In this document: positions 26,845 through 35,580 of the stretch, one piece after another | How positions within the stretch are numbered: the first letter of the stretch is position 1 | Layout: every line of letters begins with the position of its first letter | Assembly (NCBI GenBank): GCA_947168565.1 | Contig: CAMVMM010000014.1 | Location: 1-61,185 of the forward strand | DNA length: 61,185 nucleotides | Direction: 5' to 3' | Source: an uncultured Clostridia bacterium | GTDB lineage: Bacteria > Bacillota > Clostridia > Christensenellales > CAG-138 | Position numbers and translations under genes: made by a program | Notes under the pieces: generated by a model | What the model was told of the DNA's origin: nothing | What the model saw: the letters and a program-made list of their open reading frames with translations, nothing else | Database searches by the model: none

Positions 26845-27141
26845 TTATTCGATATTGAGTATATCGGAAAAGCCGGTGATATCGAAGATCTCCGAAACCA
26901 TTTCGTTTACGTTCTTTACCACCATGCCGCCCTTGACGCCCATGCGCTTTTGAGCGCTGAGCAGAACGCGAAGGCCTGCGGAGGAGACGTACTCAAGGCC
27001 GCCGATGTCCAGCACCAGCTTGTCCGCGCTGTCGATCTGCTCGTTGATGGCGGCTTCAAGCTCGCCTGCGGTGAGTGTGTCGAGCCTGCCGCTGAGGGCG
27101 AGGGTAAGCTCGCTGCCGTTTTTGCTTTTGATAATTTCCAT
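26845..27141 (-). CDS. STAS-domain anti-sigma-factor antagonist-like protein
   Basis: 98 aa SpoIIAA/RsbV-like STAS protein. The segment LVLDIGGLEYVSSAGLRVLL contains the conserved serine that partner kinases phosphorylate in this family. It ends at a strong terminator. Two bases upstream is the stop of a 202 aa protein with a possible remote ATPase relation, so the two look like a partner-switching pair. No sigma factor gene follows, unlike spoIIA or sigB. Confidence 0.9.
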   Translation of the reverse strand: MEIIKSKNGSELTLALSGRLDTLTAGELEAAINEQIDSADKLVLDIGGLEYVSSAGLRVLLSAQKRMGVKGGMVVKNVNEMVSEIFDITGFSDILNIE

Positions 27142-27143
27142 TT

Positions 27144-27752
27144 TCAGTCCTCCAAACAGAATTTTTTATAAACGATCATTTCAACCTTCGAGCCGCGAAT
27201 GGCGATCTCTATCTCATCCGCAAGGTTGGCTACGATGGAGCGTTCAAGCTCAAGCTTTTCGTCGTTCCTGCCGCTCTCGCTCGCATAGCTGCGGTAGCGG
27301 TTGAACGACCAAAGGTCATACGAAAGGTGGCTGATATCCGCCGTGTCGGACGCGCTGACCATCCAGCCGCCGGGGTAGAAGCCGGTGCTTTTATCGTCTA
27401 TCGGCTCAAACGCGCGGGCAAACAGATCGCGTATCTTGCTCATCACCCCGTGCGCGCCGGCGTTCTTGCCGCTGGTGGAGGAATCGAGCAGCGCCTGCCG
27501 CTTTTCAAGATTCATGGAAGTGGTTGCGGTGAGATGGATCTTGAAATCAAGCTCATCGTCCTCAATGTAAAAATCGCCTTCCGTTTCGCCGGTCAGCCCG
27601 GAAAACATGCCCAGCATCTCCTCAACGAGCAATCGAAGGCGGATGCTCTGCCTGCGCGTCAGGTGCTTATAGGCGGAAACGGCCTCAACCTGCCTGAGGA
27701 CCTCGCTCATGCCCTCGCCGGTGCTTGAAATATGTATGGTGTCGGATCGCAT
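27144..27752 (-). CDS. Putative degenerate GHKL ATPase-like partner of the STAS protein
   Basis: 202 aa. The N-terminal half has TRRQSIRLRLLVEEMLGMFS, which resembles the N-box helix of anti-sigma kinases (ExxxN) but lacks the Asn. FYIEDDELDFKIHLTATTSM follows, where an ATP lid would be expected. A late glycine-poor helix and strand (IEIAIRGSKVEMIVYKKF) recalls the end of HATPase_c. AGGAGAGAGA precedes the ATG. It is adjacent to a STAS gene. ATP binding is doubtful; the assignment rests on context and weak similarity. Confidence 0.5.
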   Translation of the reverse strand: MRSDTIHISSTGEGMSEVLRQVEAVSAYKHLTRRQSIRLRLLVEEMLGMFSGLTGETEGDFYIEDDELDFKIHLTATTSMNLEKRQALLDSSTSGKNAGAHGVMSKIRDLFARAFEPIDDKSTGFYPGGWMVSASDTADISHLSYDLWSFNRYRSYASESGRNDEKLELERSIVANLADEIEIAIRGSKVEMIVYKKFCLED

Positions 27753-28014
27753 TCTCTCTCCTTTCGGGCGGCCCGGGGAGCCGCGCTCGGTTTTGGTTAA
27801 TTATACATCTTTTTTGCGCAAATTACAATCACACAGCGCCGCGCTTTCACGCTTTTTTATCCTCCGCCGAATAAATAACGCGCGAAGACGGCAAACGGTT
27901 CATCCTCGCGCGAAAAGTATTTGCTTTGTTCCGCTCCTTCAAGCGGGAGAGGCTTTTCGGGCCGAAGCGGGCCGCGAAGAAGGTCGCGTGGGGGCGGAAG
28001 GCGCATAAAGGGGA

Positions 28015-29076
28015 TTACTTGAAATACAGCGAAGCCGCCTCGTAAAACTCCCTGTCAACCTCCTTGCGGACCGTGACCGCCATATCGAGATCGGCGGCAA
28101 CGATCTTGTTGCCGGACTGACCCACCATGTTTCCGTATTCGCGGTTCACCACCAATTCGCCCGCCTTTATGCCAAGGCGCGTGCCGAGCACACGGTCGAA
28201 GGCGCAGGGCGCGCCGCCGCGCTGAACGTGACCCAGCACCACGGGGCGGCACTCGAAATACTGCGCGTCCGAGCCGAGCAGCGGATCGTTGCGCATGGTG
28301 TCCTCTATCATGTCGGAAAGGTTCTTTGCAAGGTTTTTATGAATAAGCAGCTTGTTGCCGAAGGCGTCCGTGCCAAGGTCGATCTCCTCGCTGCCAAGAA
28401 GCTCAAAGCCCTCCGCCACAACTATGATGGTGTATTTTTCGCCCCTCAGATACCTGCGGCGCACAAGGGAGATGATCTCGTCGTAGGTTTTGGGAAATTC
28501 GGGAATGAGCACAAGGTGCGCGTTCGCGGCAAGCCCCGCCTGCATTGCGATCCAGCCCGTGTTTCTGCCCATGCACTCCACCACGATGCAGCGCGAATGC
28601 GCCTTTGCGGTGGTCTGAAGGCGGTCGATAGCCTCCATTGCGATGTTTGAGGCGGTTTCAAAGCCGAAGGTGTAGTCGGTGCAGCTCAGATCGTTGTCTA
28701 TGGTTTTGGGCACGCCTATTACGTTTATGCCGAGCTTGCGAAGCTGGTTCGCAACGCCGAGCGTATCGTCGCCGCCGATGGCCACAACTCCCTCAAGATC
28801 AAGCGCCTTCAGCACCTCGATGATGGTCTGCGGACCGTCCGAATCGGCAAGCACGTTCGTTCTGGAGCTGCCGATGATGGTGCCGCCGAGGGTCTGTATG
28901 CCGTCCACCTCGGAGAGGGTGAGCCAGTGACCCTTTGCGGTGAGCGCGCCGCGCCAGCCGTTATGGAAGCCGAAAACCTCTATGCCCGCCTCCGCGCATT
29001 TTTCCACAACGCCCCTGATAACGGCGTTCAGTCCGGGGCAGTCGCCGCCGCCGGTGAGTATACCTATCTTTCTCAT
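28015..29076 (-). CDS. pfkA: 6-phosphofructokinase with PPi-type signature
   Basis: Phosphorylates fructose 6-phosphate in glycolysis. Motifs GGGDCPGLNAVIRG, IGGDDTLGVAN, PKTIDNDL (catalytic Asp) and MGRNTGWIA are clear. Asp in GGDD and Lys in PKTIDND replace the two Gly of ATP enzymes, which in this family indicates pyrophosphate as donor (reversible reaction). I start at 29076, with AAGGAG eight bases upstream and 353 aa, the normal start. The frame is open for a further 72 codons to an ATG at 29292 that lacks a ribosome site. It is downstream of the thymidylate-kinase-like gene. Confidence 0.9.
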   Translation of the reverse strand: MRKIGILTGGGDCPGLNAVIRGVVEKCAEAGIEVFGFHNGWRGALTAKGHWLTLSEVDGIQTLGGTIIGSSRTNVLADSDGPQTIIEVLKALDLEGVVAIGGDDTLGVANQLRKLGINVIGVPKTIDNDLSCTDYTFGFETASNIAMEAIDRLQTTAKAHSRCIVVECMGRNTGWIAMQAGLAANAHLVLIPEFPKTYDEIISLVRRRYLRGEKYTIIVVAEGFELLGSEEIDLGTDAFGNKLLIHKNLAKNLSDMIEDTMRNDPLLGSDAQYFECRPVVLGHVQRGGAPCAFDRVLGTRLGIKAGELVVNREYGNMVGQSGNKIVAADLDMAVTVRKEVDREFYEAASLYFK

Positions 29077-29343
29077 TTTGGTTATCTCCTTGATATTATT
29101 ATTGTTGTTATCGCTGCCTGAAGCGGCTGCTTCATCCTGCCTTGCCGCCGCATTTTCATATTGCGCCGCTTCCTCAAAAGCCTGTTCGGGAGCTTCATTC
29201 GGCTTTGCCTCCTCTGCGAAGGCTCCTTCCGATCCCGCCGCAGCGCTCTTCGCGGGCTTCTTTTTTCTTGATTTTTTCTTTATTTCTTCCATAGCTTATG
29301 CCGTTATTTGATACGTTATTTAAACCGTAATTTGTTTCGCGCT

Positions 29344-30042
29344 TTACCGCCCGCCTTGTTTATCGAGCAGACCGCGCGATTCAAGCGCCGCCATCAGCTC
29401 GTTTGATATTTCCTCAACGGGGCGCATATTGCCGCCCTTGGTGCATTCTATCACCACTATATCGGAAAATCTTTCGGACAGCTCGCGGTATTTATCGCTT
29501 GCACGCTGCTGAAGGCTCCTGCTTTTTTCATACACGTCGCTTCCGGAGCCAACGTAGTCGCGGAAGCCCTTTTTGGAAACGTTCGCCTTTGCGCAGGCGG
29601 TTTCCACGGAAAGAAAGACGTTCAGATCGGGGCGCGGAAGCGACAGGCGCTCGTATTCAAGCTCAAACACCCAGTCCACTATATCCGGCTTTTCAAAATC
29701 GGAATCGCGCACGCTCTGATACACGGCGTTGCTCAGCACGTAGCGGTTTATAAGCAGAAAATCGCTCCGCCCGTCCTGCCAAAGCCGAAAATCGTTGAAG
29801 CGGTCGAGCGCGAACCAGAGCGCCATGCTCTTTTGGTCAACGTCCGTGGCAAAAATGCCGCCGCTGCCCGAAAGCAGCCTGCCTATTTGCTCGCCGAAAA
29901 AGGAATCATACACGGGAAAACCGCGCTTTTCAACGGAAAAGCCCATTTCCTCAAGCCTTTTTGCAAGCAGCTCGAATTGAACGGTCTTCCCGCTGCCGTC
30001 TATGCCCTCTATGGTGATTATGCGCGTGTGGTTAGAATTCAT
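29344..30042 (-). CDS. Thymidylate-kinase-like deoxynucleoside (mono)phosphate kinase
   Basis: P-loop kinase with Walker A GIDGSGKT, the LFALDRF-like segment (WFALDRFNDF), RYVLSNAVYQ and DLNVFLSVE, as in dTMP kinases. About 232 aa from the ATG at 30042, which follows AAAGGCGGAGGGA. An in-frame TTG at 30093 would add 17 residues. It is a divergent member: the lid region (SKKGFRDYVGSGSDVYEKS) is unusual, so substrate could be dTMP or another nucleotide. It sits between hflX and the phosphofructokinase. Confidence 0.83.
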   Translation of the reverse strand: MNSNHTRIITIEGIDGSGKTVQFELLAKRLEEMGFSVEKRGFPVYDSFFGEQIGRLLSGSGGIFATDVDQKSMALWFALDRFNDFRLWQDGRSDFLLINRYVLSNAVYQSVRDSDFEKPDIVDWVFELEYERLSLPRPDLNVFLSVETACAKANVSKKGFRDYVGSGSDVYEKSRSLQQRASDKYRELSERFSDIVVIECTKGGNMRPVEEISNELMAALESRGLLDKQGGR

Positions 30043-30099
30043 TCCCTCCGCCTTTCCCGTACTTTCCGGATCGACCCGTAGATTATAGTCCAATTCCGC

Positions 30100-31878
30100 T
30101 CAAAAATCAATTATTTTTTTAAGCTGGCCTATATCCGCGCCGTCCAGCCTTGCCCGAATGCGCGTGCCGCTTTCAAGATGCTCCTCCTCAAGCAGCATCC
30201 CGCGCTCGCGGATAAAGGCAATTGCCTCGTATTTTGAATAGGGCACTATAAGCTCTATCTCCTGCCTTGCGGAATTGAGCGCGCGCTCGATGGCGGCTAT
30301 CAGCTCACTAACTCCCTCGCCGCTCTTTGCGCTGATGGAAAACCTTCCGTCGCCGTTTGCGGGAGCGGGGGAGGCGGCCTTGTCAAGCTTGTTGAAAACG
30401 CGGAAGGAGGGTATGTCCGCCGCGTTGAGCGAGGAAAGCACCTCGTCCACCACCTGCATCTGCTTTTCGTGGTACGGGCTTGAATAATCTATCACGTGCA
30501 GTATAAGATCGGCGTTTGAAACCTCCTCAAGCGTTGAGCGAAACGCCTTCACAAGCTCGTGCGGCAGCTTGTTTATAAAGCCCACCGTGTCCGAAAGCAG
30601 CGCCTCGGTGCCGCCCGGCAGCGTTATCTGCCGAACCACGGGGTCCAGCGTTGCAAAAAGCATATCCTCCGCAAGCACGGCGCTGTTTGTGAGCCGGTTC
30701 AAAAGGGTGGATTTGCCCGCGTTCGTGTACCCCACGAGCGCCACGAGGGGGATGCGGTTCGCCTTTCTTGCGTCCCTTCTCAGCTCGCGCTGCTTCTCTA
30801 TTTCCGAAAGCTCGACCTCCAGCTCGTATATGCGCCTTCTTATGCGCCTGCGGTCTATCTCAAGCTTTTTTTCGCCGGGGCCGCGCGTGCCTATGCCGCC
30901 GCCAAGGCGCGAAAGCACCTGACCCTGACCGAGCAGGCGGGGCAGGCGGTAGCGCATCTGCGCAAGCTCCACCTGAAGCCTGCCCTCGCGGCTGGTGGCT
31001 CTTGCGGCGAAAATATCCAGAATAAGCGTTGTGCGGTCTATCACCCTTGCGCCGAGTATCTCCTCAAGCGAGCGGAGCTGTATCGCGGAAAGCTCGTCGT
31101 CAAATATGAAAAGCTCCGCCTCAAGCTCGCTTCGCATCAGCGCCAGCTCCTCCGCCTTGCCGCTGCCGATATAGGTGGCGTTGTCTATCGCGCGCTTTCT
31201 GGTGTAAACCTTATTGAGCACGGTGGCTCCGGCGGTTTTTGCAAGCTCCGCAAGCTCCTCAAGCGTGTCGTACCCCTCGGAATTTTCCATGCCCACGAGG
31301 ATCGCGCGCTCGCTCTCCGTATCCGCCACGGCTTTTGTGACGCTTCTCATGCGGTCGTCGGAATTGAATATCTCCGCAATAAGCGCCCCCTGCGGCAGCT
31401 TGAGCGGGCGAAGCGGGCCGTACACAAGCGCGTCGCAGGTATCGGTTTCCTCGTTCTTTTCGCCAAGATACGCCGCGTAAAGCTGCGTGGGCCTGCCTTC
31501 AAGCACGCCAAGCGCCGCCATGCAGTCCAGCTTGCTTGAGCGCAGCGTGCCTATATCCACGCCGGAGAGCCTGCCGTCCCCGTTCGGATGGGTGTGAAGG
31601 CAGCGAACGCCGCAAAGCCTGTCTTCATTTCGCACAAGGCGCATGCTCGGCAGGCTGACAGTGGAGCTGTCGCCCACGGAAACGTCCACTATGCTGCCGT
31701 TTCGCGCTATATAAACCGATATTTCCCTGCCGATCTCGCCCGTGAGGGTGCTGAGCGCTTCGATAAGCTCCGCCGATGCGAACTCGCTCTGATCCATCGA
31801 AATATCGTAGAGCTGCGCTATGCGCTCTATCACGGTGTTTTTTATTCCGGTAAGGTTTCCGTTGACCTTTTTTGCCAT
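30100..31878 (-). CDS. hflX: GTPase HflX, long form with N-terminal JAMM-like region
   Basis: Ribosome-associated GTPase that splits stalled 70S ribosomes. The G domain has Walker A GYTNAGKST, DTVGFINKLPHELV and the NKLD-type FNKLD. It is preceded by the HflX glycine-rich region and coiled coil. The protein is 592 aa. The first ~180 residues lack the standard start and contain HTHPNGDGRLSGVD, reminiscent of the JAMM/MPN H-x-H-P...S-x-x-D metal motif. Start 31878 has CGGAGG five bases upstream. It heads a minus-strand run toward the kinase and phosphofructokinase genes. Confidence 0.93.
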   Translation of the reverse strand: MAKKVNGNLTGIKNTVIERIAQLYDISMDQSEFASAELIEALSTLTGEIGREISVYIARNGSIVDVSVGDSSTVSLPSMRLVRNEDRLCGVRCLHTHPNGDGRLSGVDIGTLRSSKLDCMAALGVLEGRPTQLYAAYLGEKNEETDTCDALVYGPLRPLKLPQGALIAEIFNSDDRMRSVTKAVADTESERAILVGMENSEGYDTLEELAELAKTAGATVLNKVYTRKRAIDNATYIGSGKAEELALMRSELEAELFIFDDELSAIQLRSLEEILGARVIDRTTLILDIFAARATSREGRLQVELAQMRYRLPRLLGQGQVLSRLGGGIGTRGPGEKKLEIDRRRIRRRIYELEVELSEIEKQRELRRDARKANRIPLVALVGYTNAGKSTLLNRLTNSAVLAEDMLFATLDPVVRQITLPGGTEALLSDTVGFINKLPHELVKAFRSTLEEVSNADLILHVIDYSSPYHEKQMQVVDEVLSSLNAADIPSFRVFNKLDKAASPAPANGDGRFSISAKSGEGVSELIAAIERALNSARQEIELIVPYSKYEAIAFIRERGMLLEEEHLESGTRIRARLDGADIGQLKKIIDF

Positions 31879-32131
31879 TGAGCCTCCGATTCGCCTCAGG
31901 GTATATTTTGCCCCGAAAAACGAAATAAACACAAGTTTGATAATCGCAATTATAAACCAATCGGAGCCGATTTTCAACAGAATTATGTCATTTACGGCAC
32001 AAATGCCGAAAACGATTGAAAAGCCTTTGCCGCAGCGCTATAATACCGACAGGAGAAATAATATAATTTACAGCCGCATTACAGCCGCACGCGGCTTCAT
32101 TCCGTTTACGGCTTTTGAAAGGAGAGATTTT

Positions 32132-33955
32132 ATGAAAAAGCTGCTGTCTGTTTTCATGGCTTTGTGTTTTATTATCGGAGCGGCCGCCTGCTCTTTCACG
32201 GGGGGAAGCGATAGGCCCTCCGCTTCGCCCGATCAAAGCGGCAGGCCCGCGGGGGAGAGCAGCGCCGAGCCGCTGCCCTCGACCACGCCGCACACCATCA
32301 AGAGCGCGGATGACGAGGCGTTTGAGGCGCTTTCAAGCGAGATCTTCACATCGGTGGTCACTGCGGACGGCTTCACCTTCCATCAATTCGTGAAGGACCC
32401 CGCCTCCTTCGGCATAGAGGAAAGCGAGATCGAGCGCGGCTGGGGCGAAATATCGCTTGAAGCGCATGAGCGCGATTATCGGGAAAACGACGAGCTGATA
32501 GCGAAAATGAAGGGGATAGATAAAGCCAATTTAAACCCCCTGAACTCCGTGGCCTACGATACTCTCATGGAAACGCTTGAGCTTGCGGAGCTTTCAAAGG
32601 ATTACTACTATTACGGCGAGCCGCTTGAAACGCTGAACGGCAGCCACACCATGCTGCCGCTGATGATGACGATGTTCGAGATAAGCTCCAAGGACGATCT
32701 TGATTCATATATGCTGCTGCTTGAGGATATGCCGCGCTATATGGATCAGATAGCGGTGTTTGAGCGGGAAAAGGCGGAAAAGGGGCTTTTTATGACCGAA
32801 AACGCGCTTGATACGGTGCTTGGCTCCATAGATACCTTCGCGCTTTCCGGTGAAAGCTGTTTTTTGATAGCGCATCTTGACGAGGTGCTGGAGGGCGGCG
32901 TAGAGGGCGTGAGCGCGGATGAAGCCGGGGAATATTCAAACAGAAGCCGCGAGTGCGTGCTTAACGGCATAATTCCCGCCTATAAGCGCCTTAAAAGCAC
33001 CCTTGAGGGCCTGAGGAGCAAATGCGGCCCCTTCGTTGGTGCGGCGGAGCGCGGGGAGGAGGCGCGGGCGCATTTTATCGCCTCCATAAGGAGCGGCGCC
33101 GCCTGCATGGCGGAGCCGGAGGAGATGGCGGAGCTGCTTTCGGAAACCGTTAGCACGCTCATCTCCAAGCTCGTGCAGATAATGTACAGCGACAGGGACG
33201 CTGTAAACACGCTCGGCAAAACGATCACGAGCGGCGATGCGGACACGGATATTGCGTATCTGCTCGAGCTTATTGCGGATATCTACCCCAGGATCCCGGC
33301 GCAGAGGATAACCTACGTAACCGTGCCGGAGGCGGTGGCGGAGGATTTCAGCCCGGCGGCGTATCTTATTTCGGCCTTCGATGATCCCACCCGCAATATA
33401 GTTATCAAAAATCCCACGGCGGACACGCGAACCCTGCTTTTCACCATGGCGCACGAATGCTACCCCGGGCATCTGTATCAAACGCAGTATTTCAGAAGCG
33501 GCGGCTTCCCGCTTGCGCAGCAGGTGGCGGCGCCGAGCGGCTATTCCGAGGGCTGGGCGGTTTTCTCCGAGCTTATGATGGCCTCAAGGGCGGAGCGCTA
33601 CGGCGCGAACGCCTGCCTGCTGGATCAGTACAACAGCATTGCAAGCAATATTCTGATACCCGCCTACGTGAGCCTGCGCGTGAACTGCGACGGCTGGGAT
33701 AAGGTGCGGATAGGCAAATTCCTTCAGGATTTCGGGCTGAACGACGAGGCGTATATAGATATCATCTATGAGTACGCCGTGAATATGCCGGATTATTTCT
33801 TCAACTATGCGATGGGCTTTGCCAATACTTATAAGATATACCAGTTCGTGTCACCGAAAACGGATGACGAGCTGAAAACCTTCCTCAGCGATTACCTGGG
33901 AATGGGGCCGTGCTGCTTCGACGTGCTGTTTGAGCGCTTCGGCATCAAAAACTGA
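32132..33955 (+). CDS. DUF885 family zinc peptidase-like lipoprotein
   Basis: 607 aa. Signal peptide with lipobox AAACS, a Ser/Pro-rich spacer, then a DUF885 domain. The HExxH motif is MAHECYPGHLYQT, and the downstream YSEGWAVFSELMM supplies the glutamate ligand, as in M32/M3-like carboxypeptidases. It is probably an extracellular membrane-anchored peptidase; substrate unknown. Start 32132 has AAAGGAGAG upstream. The longer frame to 31820 overlaps hflX and is rejected. It diverges from hflX. Confidence 0.9.
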   Translation: MKKLLSVFMALCFIIGAAACSFTGGSDRPSASPDQSGRPAGESSAEPLPSTTPHTIKSADDEAFEALSSEIFTSVVTADGFTFHQFVKDPASFGIEESEIERGWGEISLEAHERDYRENDELIAKMKGIDKANLNPLNSVAYDTLMETLELAELSKDYYYYGEPLETLNGSHTMLPLMMTMFEISSKDDLDSYMLLLEDMPRYMDQIAVFEREKAEKGLFMTENALDTVLGSIDTFALSGESCFLIAHLDEVLEGGVEGVSADEAGEYSNRSRECVLNGIIPAYKRLKSTLEGLRSKCGPFVGAAERGEEARAHFIASIRSGAACMAEPEEMAELLSETVSTLISKLVQIMYSDRDAVNTLGKTITSGDADTDIAYLLELIADIYPRIPAQRITYVTVPEAVAEDFSPAAYLISAFDDPTRNIVIKNPTADTRTLLFTMAHECYPGHLYQTQYFRSGGFPLAQQVAAPSGYSEGWAVFSELMMASRAERYGANACLLDQYNSIASNILIPAYVSLRVNCDGWDKVRIGKFLQDFGLNDEAYIDIIYEYAVNMPDYFFNYAMGFANTYKIYQFVSPKTDDELKTFLSDYLGMGPCCFDVLFERFGIKN

Positions 33956-34049
33956 GCGCGGGGAAAGCGGCGATTTATAATGGAAAGAGGCGGGATAAGG
34001 CGCGAAAGCGCGTAAAATACAAAGCCGAATACGGAAAATCAGGACTTTT

Positions 34050-34093
34050 TACGGGCTCCCTTGTTGCTTCACGGGGGGCCCGTATGATATAAT
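34050..34093 (+). promoter_or_regulatory. recX promoter with inverted repeat
   Basis: TTGCTT, 18-base spacer and TATAAT (34064-34093). Perfect arms TACGGGC (34050-34056) and GCCCGTA (34078-34084), with CCC/GGG inside, bracket the -35 hexamer and end near the -10. No LexA (GAAC-N4-GTTC) site is seen. Confidence 0.6.
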
Positions 34094-34117
34094 TTCGTAA
34101 GGTTGGAGGCTTTTGAT

Positions 34118-34624
34118 ATGATGCGAAGAAAAAAAACGGGCAAAAGGCCGGCGGCGCGGGGATGCTCCGCCTATGATGAGGCGCTGCGCTATCTGACCCC
34201 GAAGGCGCGCACCGTGCGCGAGGTGGAGGAGCATCTGGACGGATGCGATTATGCCGAAATGGAGGTTTACGAAACCGTGGAGCGGCTGAAAAACGCAGGT
34301 CTTTTGGACGATGCGAAATACGCGGCGGATTTTATTGCTTCCCGATTGAACACAAAGCCCGTGAGCAAAATGAAGCTGCGCGAGCAGCTTGCGGGGCATT
34401 TTCTGGATGAGGGCATGATTACCTCTGCGCTTGAGGCGGTTTCCGCCGAGGATGAAAGGGCGAACGCCCGTGCGGTTGCGGAAAAATACTTCCGTCAGTT
34501 TGAGGGTCTGGAGCCGTCGGAAAGGCTGCGCAGGGTGGGCCTGCGCCTTACCTCGCGCGGGTATGGTTGCGACGACATCAAGGCGGTGCTGACGGAGCTG
34601 AACGAAAATGAAGCCGATGAATAG
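34118..34624 (+). CDS. recX: Regulatory protein RecX
   Basis: Modulates RecA filament. 168 aa with the three-helix-bundle repeats: YDEALRYLTPKARTVREVEE, VERLKNAGLLDDAKYAADFI and LRRVGLRLTSRGYGCDDIKA. This pattern is typical. I start at ATG 34118, where GGAGG is eight bases upstream, rather than TTG 34103. It overlaps birA by 17 bases, so the two are translationally coupled. recA is not in the window. Confidence 0.93.
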   Translation: MMRRKKTGKRPAARGCSAYDEALRYLTPKARTVREVEEHLDGCDYAEMEVYETVERLKNAGLLDDAKYAADFIASRLNTKPVSKMKLREQLAGHFLDEGMITSALEAVSAEDERANARAVAEKYFRQFEGLEPSERLRRVGLRLTSRGYGCDDIKAVLTELNENEADE

Positions 34625-35498
34625 CAACAATGGCGTGCAAAAGGCGCATAGCCCCGAGCTTGGCTTTGAGCATCGGCATGAGCTGGATTCCACAAACGCG
34701 GAGCTTGCGCGGCGCATTTCGGCGGGAAAGCTCGCTTCGCCGCTCTGCCTATCCGCCGATATTCAAACGCGGGGCAGGGGCAGGCGCGGAAGGGTGTGGC
34801 TTAATACCGAGGGCGCGCTGATGATGAGCATCTGCTTTCCCGCAGCGTGGGCAAGCGGCGAGGAGCTGCCGCTTATCAGCCCCGCCGCCGCGCTCGGCGT
34901 TCACGACGCGGTTTCGGCTTATCTGCCGCGCTGCGCAATAAAATGGCCGAACGATATAGTGTCGGTGAGCGCGCCGGCCGCCCTGCATGGAGGGGCCTTG
35001 GAAACGGCGCAGGAGCGGGCAAGCAGCGCGTATTCCGAAGTGAAAAAGCTTTGCGGCATACTTTGCGAGCTGGTGGCCGCGCCCACGGGCGAAGCCTTTG
35101 CCGTGATAGGCATTGGGATAAACGCAAACTGCACCGCGCTTCCATCGGGCCTTTTGCAGCCCGCCACCTCGCTTGAGCTGGAGCTTGGGAGAAGGGTGGA
35201 TATAGAAGAATTGAAGCGGCAAACTGCGCTTGCCGTGATGGGGCGGCTTGAGGAATTGAAAATGTGCCCCGAGGCGGTATTGAGCGAGTATTCAAGGCGC
35301 TGCTTCACCCTTGGAAAAAGCGTTGCGGCATTCGCGCTCTCCGGCGAAAAAACGGCGGAGGGTACAGCAAAAAGAATCGAGTCGGACGGAAGGCTTGTGA
35401 TAGAAACGCCGCGCGGAGAGGTTTTCGTTTCGGCGGCGGACGTGTCCGTAAGGGCGAACGAGCCGAGCGAAAAACGTGAAAAGCATAATAACGAATAA
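34608..35498 (+). CDS. birA: Biotin-[acetyl-CoA carboxylase] ligase without HTH
   Basis: Attaches biotin to carboxylase carrier domains. The ATP/biotin loop QTRGRGRRGRVW, KWPNDIV and GIGINANCT are conserved; the C-terminal SH3-like domain ends the protein. At 296 aa it lacks the N-terminal winged helix of BirA, so it is monofunctional. A low-complexity insertion (APAALHGGALETAQERASSA) interrupts the core after KWPND. Start lies inside recX. Followed after 82 bases by nnr. Confidence 0.93.
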   Translation: MKPMNSNNGVQKAHSPELGFEHRHELDSTNAELARRISAGKLASPLCLSADIQTRGRGRRGRVWLNTEGALMMSICFPAAWASGEELPLISPAAALGVHDAVSAYLPRCAIKWPNDIVSVSAPAALHGGALETAQERASSAYSEVKKLCGILCELVAAPTGEAFAVIGIGINANCTALPSGLLQPATSLELELGRRVDIEELKRQTALAVMGRLEELKMCPEAVLSEYSRRCFTLGKSVAAFALSGEKTAEGTAKRIESDGRLVIETPRGEVFVSAADVSVRANEPSEKREKHNNE

Positions 35499-35580
35499 AA
35501 GAGTGCAAAAACAGCGTGAATAAAGCGGCGATTGAATAACGCGAAGTATTTGTGAAAAGCCGTATTTTGAGGAGCGAACC

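Noticed and set aside
27879-27912. Terminator after pfkA
   Set aside because: CGCGCGA/TCGCGCG arms exist, but the loop is long and the following T-run is interrupted; not convincing.
31820-32131. N-terminal extension of the DUF885 lipoprotein
   Set aside because: It overlaps hflX and would bury the signal peptide; AAAGGAGAG marks 32132.
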